NCBI GenBank assembly: GCA_937924775.1
Contig: CALDUT010000005.1
Coordinates: 1-64,000 of the forward strand
Reading direction: 5' to 3'
DNA length: 64,000 bases
Source: an uncultured Gemmata sp.
GTDB taxonomy: Bacteria; Planctomycetota; Planctomycetia; Gemmatales; Gemmataceae
The notes under the pieces were generated by a model that had not been told where the DNA came from, searched no databases, and saw only the letters and a list, made by a program, of their open reading frames with translations. A program made the position numbers and the translations under genes. Positions 1 through 7,438 of the stretch are shown one piece after another. Numbering within the stretch: the first letter of the stretch is position 1; every line of letters starts with the position of its first letter.

Positions 1-16
1 ACCCCATTGCGTACCA

Positions 17-778
17 CTTTCCACGGCTTCACCGCCGTGGCCGAATTGAAGCTGGTGCAGCACGTCTTTGGCCATCAGCACATCGGCCGGCTTTCCACGG
101 CTTCACCGCCGTGGCCGAATTGAAGCCACTCAAGACGGAACTAACCAAGTTCGGGACGTCACTTTCCACGGCTTCACCGCCGTGGCCGAATTGAAGCACC
201 ACGCTGGCGACGGCCACGGCGATCGCCATGACTTTCCACGGCTTCACCGCCGTGGCCGAATTGAAGCTTACAATTGGCCGACGCAGCCGAAGACCGTGTG
301 CGGCCCTTTCCACGGCTTCACCGCCGTGGCCGAATTGAAGCGACTTAATAGCCTCTTTCGATGCCAGGTAGCGATCCGCCCTTTCCACGGCTTCACCGCC
401 GTGGCCGAATTGAAGCCGGCAACAACTTATCGATTATCAAACACAAGTTCAATCTTTCCACGGCTTCACCGCCGTGGCCGAATTGAAGCTCGCATGCTGA
501 CCGCCAGTCAGTCAGTCAGCGCTTACTTTCCACGGCTTCACCGCCGTGGCCGAATTGAAGCGATCATCAAATTGAAAGGCATACGTTCTAACGCGAAGCT
601 TTCCACGGCTTCACCGCCGTGGCCGAATTGAAGCACCAGCATGGAGAAAATCCAGGTGGTCCGTCTTACTTTCCACGGCTTCACCGCCGTGGCCGAATTG
701 AAGCGCGGCATCGGGGCTGGGGTGTTTTGTCAACGGACGACTCTTTCCACGGCTTCACCGCCGTGGCCGAATTGAAGC
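17..778 (+). CRISPR. CRISPR array, 11 repeats of 36 bases, trailer end
   Basis: Eleven identical 36-base repeats start at 17, 91, 162, 232, 306, 381, 454, 526, 599, 669 and 743. The spacers between them are 34 to 39 bases and all differ. Bases 1-16 look like the tail of one more spacer, so the array continues beyond the left edge. Each repeat holds a perfect 7-base stem (CCACGGC/GCCGTGG) around the loop TTCACC and ends in ATTGAAGC. That end resembles the 8-nucleotide 5' tag (ATTGAAAC type) of crRNAs processed by Cas6, so I infer transcription left to right with the leader outside the window. No cas1, cas2 or cas6 is visible. The nearest effector is the broken Cmr operon 11 kb away. Confidence 0.98.
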
Positions 779-811
779 GACGCATGCAGCGGTTTAAACG
801 AGTGTGCCGGC

Positions 812-833
812 AGGAGTTGAAGTCCCTCCAGCA
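812..833 (+). repeat. 22-base inverted repeat, left copy
   Basis: These 22 bases are the exact reverse complement of 2005-2026. The right copy encodes the last residues of the ferredoxin-kinase (REELKSLQHA). This copy lies 33 bases after the last CRISPR repeat and immediately before the transposase relic. I read it as a duplicated scrap of the kinase 3' end moved during an insertion-sequence event. Confidence 0.85.
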
Positions 834-842
834 CTGGTCCGT

Positions 843-1583
843 TTGAGCTACTCTCTGGCGGCGTCCCCGGTTGCTTCGAACGACCTGGCGTTGATTGAGC
901 ATCTTGGACCGATGGTCCTTCGATCGTCTGGGGTTAGAGAGTCGCCAGCGGCCCCGTCTGTTGAGTTTGCCAAGTGTGTCAGTGAACCACCGGAAGCAGG
1001 TACAGCATCTGATGCGAATGCTGGATCTGGAGTGCGTGTTTCCCAAGCCGCTATGCACAGCGGCCTCGCGATGTCCCAAGAAATACCCGTAGTTCCTGAC
1101 AGGGGTGAGAGTTGACCGACCGTGTCGAATTGGGAGTGCTTACATACCGTATGTTCCGATGCCTTGGGGGTTCATGGATTTGGCCGCAACGATCAACTGG
1201 TTCAGCGGGCGTGGTCAGTTGGCGGTTGCCAAACCGTCTGGAGGATGAGTTTGGTTCGGCGATGCGAGAGGAGTCGTTGACGAAAGGCAGTCAGAATATT
1301 TTTCAACATGGACCAGGGCGTGCAGTTCACGTTGGGTGGGGATGAGCCGTTTGGAATCGGCGGGTGGGCGTGTGCACAGGGATGGGGGGGTCGGTGCCAC
1401 GACAACCTCGTTGTGGAGCGTCTGTGGCGAAGCGGGGAGTATGAGCGTTTGGACCCGCTGCGTTGCAGCAGCGGGTGTGAGTTGGAGGCGGGTCTGAAGA
1501 AGTACTTTGTGTGGTACATTGAGTTTCGTCCACAGCAATCGCTGCAGTATCGGGTGTCGGCGAGCGTGCATGCCGGTGCGTGA
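843..1583 (+). pseudogene. Decayed IS3-family transposase (OrfB-like)
   Basis: Fragments in different frames line up in order with an IS3-type OrfB integrase. They are a helix-turn-helix piece around 985-1045 (HLMRMLDLECVFPKP), a short linker (TGVRVDRP, about 1095-1120), FMDLAATINWFSG and VSWRLPNRLEDEFG (about 1165-1255), and DQGVQFT then DNLVVERLWRS and FRPQQSLQYR (about 1310-1550). At least three frame changes and a TAG near 1089 break the gene. The first catalytic Asp is not recognisable, while the second Asp (DQG) and the Glu (VERLWRS) remain. No clear terminal inverted repeats of the element were identified. It is an inactive remnant. Confidence 0.8.
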
Positions 1584-1726
1584 TTTGGGGTGTCGCCATC
1601 CTGGATCACGGGGTGAGAGGACGATGTCATCCGGAATCACAGGAGTAAAGGAAGTTTTTCACAGACGATTTTTGAGTCTTGCCAATGGAGATCACTCAAA
1701 TCTAGAACCGTTGCTAGCAAGTACTG

Positions 1727-1909
1727 TCACGGCAGATCGAGCGGGATGTCCTGCCACCGGGTGACCGAACGCAACAGCCACAGGAGGTCTTTGAGCCTGC
1801 CAGTCGTCGCCACGAGCAGACGCTTGGGCGAGGGTGGGTGTTCAGGCATGTGCCAGGCGATCTGTTCACACGTCTCGTCGGTCACAACGCGCTTGCTCGT
1901 TCTCCGCAA
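1727..1909 (-). pseudogene. IS5-type transposase N-terminal fragment
   Basis: The 60-residue reading frame has the pattern of the N-terminal domain of IS5/IS4-type transposases (DUF4096-like). VTDETCEQIAWHMPEH corresponds to the usual LTDEQWxxLxPLLP start, and LLWLLRSVTRWQDIP corresponds to the usual ILWVLRTGAPWRDLP. Nothing after about residue 60 continues the domain, and no DDE catalytic part is present. It lies in opposite orientation to the IS3 relic and just downstream of the ferredoxin-kinase gene. It is a dead fragment, and family assignment below IS5-like is not possible from this length. Confidence 0.6.
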
Positions 1910-1985
1910 TATTCAGCTCCTCACGACGATCAGTAAACCACCTTGCCCGAGTCAGACAAAACCAGTCTTGAAACAGTCTCAAACA

Positions 1986-3656
1986 TCATATGCAAGGCAG
2001 CGCATGCTGGAGGGACTTCAACTCCTCTCGCAAATCGCTATAGTCCTGGTACCGATCGGTGGGGGATTTGGCCATCATGGTTTGAATGATTGTGGATAAC
2101 TCGTGCGGGGCATCCGGCACCAGCTCATGCAAAATCGGCGGCGGCTGTTGAAGATGTTTGAAGACGACCTCCGCTGTGGAGCGACCTAGGAACGGGAGTC
2201 GACCAGCGATGAGATGGAATATTGTTGCACCCAGGGAGTAAATATCGGCCCGGTGATCGCCGATACCGCCGTTCAACACTTCGGGGGCTATGTAGCCAAC
2301 CGTTCCGGCGATCGGCCCCGATGTGCGATCGGAGGCATTAGCATTCAATGCGGGCTGATGGAGCGTGGCCAGTCCAAGATCAACCAGCTTACAAGTACCA
2401 TCACGACTTACCAAGATATTTCCCGGCTTAACGTCCCGGTGAATAATTCCCATCTTGTAGGCGGCCTCGAGCCCCGCGATTACATCCAAGACAATTTGCA
2501 AAGCCCGCGGCGACGCCACCCGTCCACTCTGTTTAATTAAATCTGCAGCCGTCAAACCATCGACAAATTCCATCACTACATAAGGTCGAGTCGGATGATC
2601 CTCAAAGTCGAGAACACGGACAATATTGGGATGGGACAATTGGGCCAGTAATTGAGCTTCTTGGGCGAGACGTTCCAAGGAAGCGGGTGAAACTTCCCCA
2701 GAATCGGTACGGAGGAATTTGACAGCCACAAGTGTCTTGAGCTTAGTATGTAAGGCGCGGTAAACTACACCCGCTCCCCCTTTGCCCACCATCTCCAGTA
2801 AGAGATATTTATCGATCTGAGAGCCGGGTTGAAATGGCGTGGCGGGAGCAGGGGGGGCTGGCACTTCGGCGCGAGACGCGGGTATCGGCGGAGCCGAGTT
2901 TCGGGTTTCTGATCCGGTTGTTGGTACCACCGAAGCACCAAAGAGATTTTGCGTCGGGGTGGTGCTCGGTGGGACCGAGCGCGTGTTGGATGGCATGCCT
3001 GGGGATGGCCCGGAGGTTGGGGGGAATGGCTGTGGTAGCTGAGGCGGAGGTGTCGAGGTGCCGAGCAGTCGCGAGTCGAGTGTGGTGCGATGAAGGAACT
3101 GTGTTGTACCGCTGAGATTGGGTCGGATGGACACACCACTGGCCGTAAAACTCGGTCGTTGACAGAGATTAGAATGTGTGGAATCGCTGTTGGATTCACG
3201 CAAACGTTTGACTTCCTGCTCTAAGCTACGTGATTGCTCCAGCATGGTTCGCGTGATAATTTTCCCCTTGGGAATGAGAATTACACCCGTGATGGGGTGA
3301 AGAATATTCTCAGGGGCGCGGGTGCCCAGTAGAGATAGCAGGTCGTCGGCCTTCTCGATGTACATGCCTTCAGGCACAACCACTTCAACCCCATCCCCAT
3401 AAACCGCCGTTTGACAGGCCAATCGGCTGTCGGGTCCGGAGTCCGCTACCAGTGCCAAAGTTCGGCGTTCTTTGGGCGAGATAGGAGATAACTGATCCAT
3501 CCCGCAGCGGATGCGAACATGACAAGTGGAGCAAATACCTTTACCGCCACACGACATCAAGATCTTCAAGTCTTTTGCCAGCAGTGCAGACAGTAGAGGT
3601 GCGCCAGTAGTCACCAAAGCCGATTCGCCGATCGGCTGAATCGTTAGCTTTTTCAT
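1986..3656 (-). CDS. [2Fe-2S] ferredoxin fused to Ser/Thr protein kinase
   Basis: This 556-residue protein starts at ATG 3656 behind a GAGGTG ribosome site. An in-frame TTG at 3686 is less likely. Residues 1-95 are a plant-type [2Fe-2S] ferredoxin with Cys36, Cys42, Cys45 and Cys81 (SCGGKGICSTCHV, RLACQ). Residues about 108-155 repeat a C-terminal extension also found on the free ferredoxin of this cluster (HPITGVILIPKGKIITRT). A Pro/Ser/Thr-rich linker of about 100 residues follows. Residues about 274-545 are a Hanks-type kinase with GKGGAGVVY, the VAVK lysine, HRDVKPGN, DLG in place of DFG, and a GYIAPE activation segment. A redox centre joined to a kinase suggests phosphorylation governed by electron supply, which is inference. 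The last codons form one arm of a 22-base inverted repeat. Confidence 0.9.
   Translation of the reverse strand: MKKLTIQPIGESALVTTGAPLLSALLAKDLKILMSCGGKGICSTCHVRIRCGMDQLSPISPKERRTLALVADSGPDSRLACQTAVYGDGVEVVVPEGMYIEKADDLLSLLGTRAPENILHPITGVILIPKGKIITRTMLEQSRSLEQEVKRLRESNSDSTHSNLCQRPSFTASGVSIRPNLSGTTQFLHRTTLDSRLLGTSTPPPQLPQPFPPTSGPSPGMPSNTRSVPPSTTPTQNLFGASVVPTTGSETRNSAPPIPASRAEVPAPPAPATPFQPGSQIDKYLLLEMVGKGGAGVVYRALHTKLKTLVAVKFLRTDSGEVSPASLERLAQEAQLLAQLSHPNIVRVLDFEDHPTRPYVVMEFVDGLTAADLIKQSGRVASPRALQIVLDVIAGLEAAYKMGIIHRDVKPGNILVSRDGTCKLVDLGLATLHQPALNANASDRTSGPIAGTVGYIAPEVLNGGIGDHRADIYSLGATIFHLIAGRLPFLGRSTAEVVFKHLQQPPPILHELVPDAPHELSTIIQTMMAKSPTDRYQDYSDLREELKSLQHALPCI
2005..2026 (-). repeat. 22-base inverted repeat, right copy (kinase 3' end)
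   Basis: This is the exact reverse complement of 812-833. It encodes the C-terminal ELKSLQH of the ferredoxin-kinase. Kinases of this type normally end with a helix of this kind, so this is probably the original copy. Confidence 0.85.
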
Positions 3657-3682
3657 GTTCACACCTCGGCACGAAGGATAAT

Positions 3683-4318
3683 TCAAACACTGATCGATCT
3701 TTCTTGAGCTATCTCTTGAGGTAGTGTGCTGATATCTCGATAGAGGCTGTGGAGGTTTTCGAATGTGATCACTGCTGCTGCGACGATGGAATTAGGATTT
3801 TGCAAACGAGTTGCCAAGTTCGACAGAGCCAAACCCACGGCCCGCCATGTCTGGGCCGGGTCGGGGCCGTTGTCCAGGTGATAATCAAGGCCCACCCCCA
3901 TTTGGAGTGGCAAATCCAAGGCTTTCGCCAATGGGGCCGCGAGAAATCGCGATCCCTGCCGGGAGCCTTCCAAGACATAACCAGCTCCGGCCCACGCCAT
4001 GGGTTCCTGGAGAGCATCGATTTGGGAAATCCATTCCTCAACCCAACCGGGTCGGTCGTTCAGTTCAACCCCCAAGCACTCGAGGTCCCGAGCTAATGCC
4101 GCAGCGCGGCTTGGGCACTGTGGCCAGAGGGTTCGCAACGCGGGGCAAGCATTCAAAATCCTCTCATACGACTGATGGATATGAAGAAGGGCTTGCAACA
4201 GCACGGTGTATTCCCGCCGGGAGATTTGTCCGGTGAGCATTCTGCGACTGAAAGGCAACTTCTCGATCCGCCGATGAATGTCAGCCGTCGCTTCACGCAA
4301 TCGATTCAGAATTTCCAT
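3683..4318 (-). CDS. Heme oxygenase (biliverdin-forming, HemeO superfamily)
   Basis: This 211-residue protein has the start typical of bacterial heme oxygenases, LREATADIHRRIE, where His15 fits the proximal heme ligand. It also has a YVLEGSRQGS segment (residues 114-123) resembling the distal-helix glycine motif of BphO-type enzymes. The predicted reaction is oxidative opening of heme to biliverdin, Fe2+ and CO, using ferredoxin or another electron donor. The start overlaps the end of the upstream globin gene by 13 bases, so the two are translationally coupled. The ferredoxin of the same cluster is the obvious candidate donor, by inference. Length is normal for the family. No phytochrome gene is nearby, unlike many bphO loci. 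Confidence 0.85.
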   Translation of the reverse strand: MEILNRLREATADIHRRIEKLPFSRRMLTGQISRREYTVLLQALLHIHQSYERILNACPALRTLWPQCPSRAAALARDLECLGVELNDRPGWVEEWISQIDALQEPMAWAGAGYVLEGSRQGSRFLAAPLAKALDLPLQMGVGLDYHLDNGPDPAQTWRAVGLALSNLATRLQNPNSIVAAAVITFENLHSLYRDISTLPQEIAQERSISV

Positions 4319-4845
4319 GATTCGGCTCCATGCGACGACGAGACCGGGACTCGCTCACCGACTTCGTCGCGAGCAGGCACAGGAATACGGGTGAGATAAT
4401 CGGCCACATGCTCGGCATGCGGACGCATGAGCGCAAAACTCTCTTCCGACAAAGCGGCCTTCATCTCATCGAGCCAAAAGCCGTAACTGTCCTTGAGCAA
4501 CTGGGGCGTGAGATGGACCGCCTTCATGATCGTGCGGAACCATTCCGTGAACATTTCATCCAAGGTTTCATGCTCTCCCAGGAACATGGCATTGGCCGTG
4601 AGGTTGGTGATCATTCCCAAATCTCGTTGGGTTTTCTCATACCCATTTTGATGGAAGCGAGCCATTTGGGGATACATGGTGCGGATCCGCGCCACTGTGC
4701 GCTCGACGATTTTGCCCACATTTCGACGCACTTCTTCAAGGGCGGCCCGCCGTGCTTTGACCGTTGACAGGTAACTTTCGATCTCAGCACGTTCTTGAGG
4801 CGTCAAGTATGGTGCCTTCGATTGCAGGATGATTTTGCAGATCAT
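4306..4845 (-). CDS. Phycobiliprotein-like globin, subunit 1
   Basis: This 179-residue, all-helical protein aligns by eye to phycobiliproteins (phycobilisome family). KTQRDLGMITN matches the ACLRDxxxxLR stretch, and NAMFLGEHETLDE matches YALLAGDASVLDD, followed by the helix VHLTPQLLKDSYGFWLDEMK. The cysteine that binds the bilin covalently (Cys82/84 of phycocyanin) is Thr72 here. The neighbouring Arg74 and Asp75, which contact propionate and pyrrole nitrogens in real phycobiliproteins, are kept. Its place between a second such protein and a heme oxygenase fits what I recall as bilin biosynthesis-associated globins (BBAGs). Binding of a noncovalent bilin or heme is inference. The ribosome site GGAGGT precedes ATG 4845. 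Confidence 0.75.
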   Translation of the reverse strand: MICKIILQSKAPYLTPQERAEIESYLSTVKARRAALEEVRRNVGKIVERTVARIRTMYPQMARFHQNGYEKTQRDLGMITNLTANAMFLGEHETLDEMFTEWFRTIMKAVHLTPQLLKDSYGFWLDEMKAALSEESFALMRPHAEHVADYLTRIPVPARDEVGERVPVSSSHGAESWKF

Positions 4846-4869
4846 GATGATAGACCTCCACGATCAGTT

Positions 4870-5352
4870 TCAGACGGTCAGTGTTTTGGGACTTCGGGTG
4901 AGAGCATCGAGAAGCTCTTCATAAGCCGGCTCCAACGTTTCCCAGGCTGAACGCGGAAGGGAGCTTTGAAGGATCTCGCGGAGGCTGAGGTAAGCGTCAC
5001 GAATTTCTTGCAAGTCGATGTTGGCTGCGGTGGCCACGTCGAGGACATGATCAATCCAACGGTAACGCAGCAATCGCAGATCATCCGCCAGAACTGCGCG
5101 ATTGACACAGCGAAGGCTCTCGACAATGTCTTGGATGAAGCGTCGCGAGTAGAGACTCCGATCGGGATAGCGCTTGGACAATTCGGTCTGCAGTGACTTC
5201 ACGAGGGTCGGTTCCAAACGCTCCAGCTCTTCGCTCAACTTCAAGCGAGCCGGCATGGAGGCGTAATAGGTCATGATCCGCGTGAGATCCGCCTCATTGA
5301 AAAGAGCTTCGTTAGTCGTGCGAATGATGTCGGTCAGCCAGGTATTCATCAT
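4870..5352 (-). CDS. Phycobiliprotein-like globin, subunit 2
   Basis: This 160-residue helical protein is a second phycobiliprotein-like globin. RRFIQDIVESLRCVNRAVLA aligns without gaps to the phycocyanin beta segment around Cys82, ACLRDxEIILRYVTYALLAGD. The attachment cysteine is replaced by Phe72, Arg84 by Gln74, and the conserved Asp is kept as Asp75. A cysteine (Cys82 here) sits ten residues later on the same helix. The gene starts inside the stop of the upstream V4R gene (4-base overlap) and is followed 24 bases later by subunit 1. The pair may form an alpha/beta-like heterodimer, by analogy only. GAGGAG precedes the double ATG. Confidence 0.7.
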   Translation of the reverse strand: MMNTWLTDIIRTTNEALFNEADLTRIMTYYASMPARLKLSEELERLEPTLVKSLQTELSKRYPDRSLYSRRFIQDIVESLRCVNRAVLADDLRLLRYRWIDHVLDVATAANIDLQEIRDAYLSLREILQSSLPRSAWETLEPAYEELLDALTRSPKTLTV

Positions 5353-6098
5353 GGGGACATCTCCTCGGACTGAGCTTGCGCACCGACAAGATTCTCGGTT
5401 TCAGTATTTGAAGTTTCTGCTATGGAGCCGTTGGAGAGACTGTTGTGTTGGGCCAGGTGGCGAAGAATCGCCTTATGGCTTGGCATTTGCGAAGCTTCGT
5501 TGATCCATTCCTCCAGCTCGGCTACGACAGAACCGGGACCAATCAAGAAACGACTCCGATCAGCCCCCAGGCTTGGACATTCGGTCTGCACGGCATCCAA
5601 CGGCTTTCCGGTCAGATGCGCCAGCACAGCCCCTAGCATCCCGGCCATGAGGAGGTCTGAGGTTCGGTCCGACTCCCGGATCAACGCGGGAAGCAGTGGA
5701 TTTCGGACCTCCGCGAGAACAAACTCTGCATGCTCCAGAACCGTCGCAAAACTCAGATGGCCATAGCCATGAGCTCGAAAAGCCTCAGCCAAGCATGTCC
5801 GAATGATTGGTTCGGGTAACTCCTTGAAGGGGGTCTGATAAAACGATGACAGTTCTCGTTCCAGACGCTTGGCGAATTGCGTCCCCCAGCGTCGGCCAGT
5901 GGATTTCATAATTTGCCGGTAGCTTCCGCCACACTCATAGATGAGGGCATCCCGGAACCCGATCAAAAACTCGCTCGGCAAAGTGATAATCCGGCACCCG
6001 GTTGGGGTTTTGGTGACACCTTTGGTGACGTCAGTGCGGAAGAATTCGGGATCCGCAAAAAAGTTCCCCTTAAAACGGAGGGGGGCTTGAGAGGCCAT
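5349..6098 (-). CDS. V4R-domain protein 1
   Basis: This 249-residue protein is read as a V4R (4-vinyl reductase-like) domain protein. It shows FLIGFRDALIYECGGSYRQI, then RRWGTQFAKRLE, FRAHGYGHL and HAEFVLAEVRNPLL. It closes the domain with ECPSLGADRSRFLIG, the usual CxxxGxxxCxF end in which the second cysteine is Ser. The V4R family is named after a bacteriochlorophyll 4-vinyl reductase candidate, and members are thought to bind small hydrophobic ligands. The last 50 residues are a Ser/Asn/Glu-rich tail. It overlaps the downstream globin gene by 4 bases. A role in bilin binding or conversion is plausible from context but unproven. An AGGAG site precedes ATG 6098. Confidence 0.65.
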   Translation of the reverse strand: MASQAPLRFKGNFFADPEFFRTDVTKGVTKTPTGCRIITLPSEFLIGFRDALIYECGGSYRQIMKSTGRRWGTQFAKRLERELSSFYQTPFKELPEPIIRTCLAEAFRAHGYGHLSFATVLEHAEFVLAEVRNPLLPALIRESDRTSDLLMAGMLGAVLAHLTGKPLDAVQTECPSLGADRSRFLIGPGSVVAELEEWINEASQMPSHKAILRHLAQHNSLSNGSIAETSNTETENLVGAQAQSEEMSP

Positions 6099-6117
6099 GA
6101 GAATCTCCTAAAAGGTT

Positions 6118-6921
6118 TTACAAATGTGATAATTTTTTCATAATGTCCCGGGCTGTGGCACCTTCCGACCGCCAGAAAGCTGCCGCATTCACTCGCTCGT
6201 AATCCGACACCACGAATCGGCAGTGATCATCACCCGTGGCATAGCATTGCATCTCGACGCTACCCAAACTGCGTCGTGCCAAAACACTGAAGACTGCGGC
6301 GAAGAGACCGGCATAGAAGTAACAAACCACTGCACCGATGTCGCCGATCGATTGAGCAACCGCGGATTCATACAATTCGATATACAACAGACCTTTGTCG
6401 CGTTGCCGGAAATCATACCGCCATGTGCCCCATCCCTGAATCGTCAACGGCCACCACCATTGCTCCATAAGAAAATCGACTCGCATCCGATCCAGTTCCG
6501 CTTCGAATTCTGCGCGCATTCGCGGCAAGAAACATTTCATATCCTGCATGCCCCACTGGAAGCCGCACTTATACATAATCTCACGGGCCGCATTTTGCCC
6601 GACTTGATCCTCCAGGGAACCTAGCACCGCCACAAGAAAGTCCTCGGTGACACGCATGATGCGCTGTCCATAAGGATTGGTGAGCATGCCCCGGTCGAAG
6701 TCATGGTGGTAAAATTCGCGGTCGTGATAATGGTTATGGAGGTGAGGTTGTACCCCCAGTTTTGGAATGATCTGTTTGTGGATCGTTCCGTCTGATAGGC
6801 CCGGCCGCTTAAGAAGATTCATCGCTCGGGTATCACCTTTTTCTTCCCAAACCAATTGCAAGGTTTGTTCGGAGGGACGATCCAGCGGCGCTGTGAAATC
6901 TTCTTGCAATTTGGCAATCAT
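6118..6921 (-). CDS. V4R-domain protein 2 with His-rich N-terminus
   Basis: This 267-residue protein has a clear V4R domain in its C-terminal half. It shows YKCGFQWGMQDMK, then VELYESxxA-like IELYESAVAQSIG, a FAAVFSVLARRSLG helix, and MQCYATGDDHCRFVV with both domain cysteines present. Before the domain lies a striking histidine cluster, residues 60-73, with His60, 62, 64, 66, 72 and 73 (PHLHNHYHDREFYHHDF). That cluster could bind a metal, heme or linear tetrapyrrole. The gene lies between the ferredoxin and V4R protein 1 with short gaps (26 and 19 bases), so all are probably on one transcript. Function is unknown, and ligand binding is inference from the family. Confidence 0.7.
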   Translation of the reverse strand: MIAKLQEDFTAPLDRPSEQTLQLVWEEKGDTRAMNLLKRPGLSDGTIHKQIIPKLGVQPHLHNHYHDREFYHHDFDRGMLTNPYGQRIMRVTEDFLVAVLGSLEDQVGQNAAREIMYKCGFQWGMQDMKCFLPRMRAEFEAELDRMRVDFLMEQWWWPLTIQGWGTWRYDFRQRDKGLLYIELYESAVAQSIGDIGAVVCYFYAGLFAAVFSVLARRSLGSVEMQCYATGDDHCRFVVSDYERVNAAAFWRSEGATARDIMKKLSHL

Positions 6922-6947
6922 GATAAAACTCCATAACTTGAAGTTGG

Positions 6948-7421
6948 TTACTCTTGCGATTCTCGGAGACTGCGGAGTTCGTTCACAGCGGCAGCGAATT
7001 CCGTGAATATGGTCCGCGTGATCAGCTTACCCTTCGGGATCAAGAGCCGACCGGTGATAGGATGCAGATAGTCGAAAGCGGCTTTGGTACCGATTTTGCC
7101 TTCGATGTCCTCATAACTTTGGACGTAGAAACCAATGGGAATCTCGATGACGGCTCCATTGCGTTCAACGTGAGCCTGACAGGCCAACCGACTGTCCGCA
7201 TCAGCGGTCGCAATCATCCCCAAGGTCCGCTCTTCTCGAGGAGTCCGGGGAGTCAGACAATCGGCCCCTTGGCGAACGTGAACATGGCAAGTCGCGCACA
7301 GACCTTTGCCACCACATGCCATATCCAGTCGCAAGTCGCGGGCCAAAAGACCACGAATGACTGTGGAACCCGTCGTAACATCCAGATCGCCACCAATCGG
7401 AACGAGGGTCAGAGTCTTCAC
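6948..7421 (-). CDS. [2Fe-2S] ferredoxin with C-terminal extension
   Basis: This 157-residue protein starts at GTG 7421 behind GAGGAG. Residues 1-95 form a plant-type [2Fe-2S] ferredoxin with Cys36, Cys42, Cys45 and Cys81, exactly the spacing in the ferredoxin-kinase of the same cluster. Residues about 108-150 form an extra segment (DYLHPITGRLLIPKGKLITR) shared with that fusion, so the two ferredoxins are paralogues. Its likely job is electron delivery to the heme oxygenase or to the V4R proteins, because cyanobacterial-type heme oxygenases use ferredoxin. That partner assignment is inference. It follows the histidine kinase-like gene by 17 bases. Confidence 0.9.
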   Translation of the reverse strand: MKTLTLVPIGGDLDVTTGSTVIRGLLARDLRLDMACGGKGLCATCHVHVRQGADCLTPRTPREERTLGMIATADADSRLACQAHVERNGAVIEIPIGFYVQSYEDIEGKIGTKAAFDYLHPITGRLLIPKGKLITRTIFTEFAAAVNELRSLRESQE

Positions 7422-7438
7422 AGATGTTTCTCCTCAAA

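Noticed and set aside
779-822. A degenerate twelfth CRISPR repeat after the last perfect one
   Set aside because: GCCGGCAGGAGTTGAAG slightly resembles the repeat end, but the exact 22-base match to the kinase 3' end explains it better.
29-846. Reading frames on both strands across the CRISPR array
   Set aside because: They translate the 36-base repeat over and over (FHGFTAVAELK and its shadows) and have no coding character.
5349-6098. V4R protein 1 as a PcyA-type bilin reductase
   Set aside because: The length is similar, but the motifs (RRWG, HAEFVLAEVRNPLL, the closing C...G...RF) are those of V4R domains.
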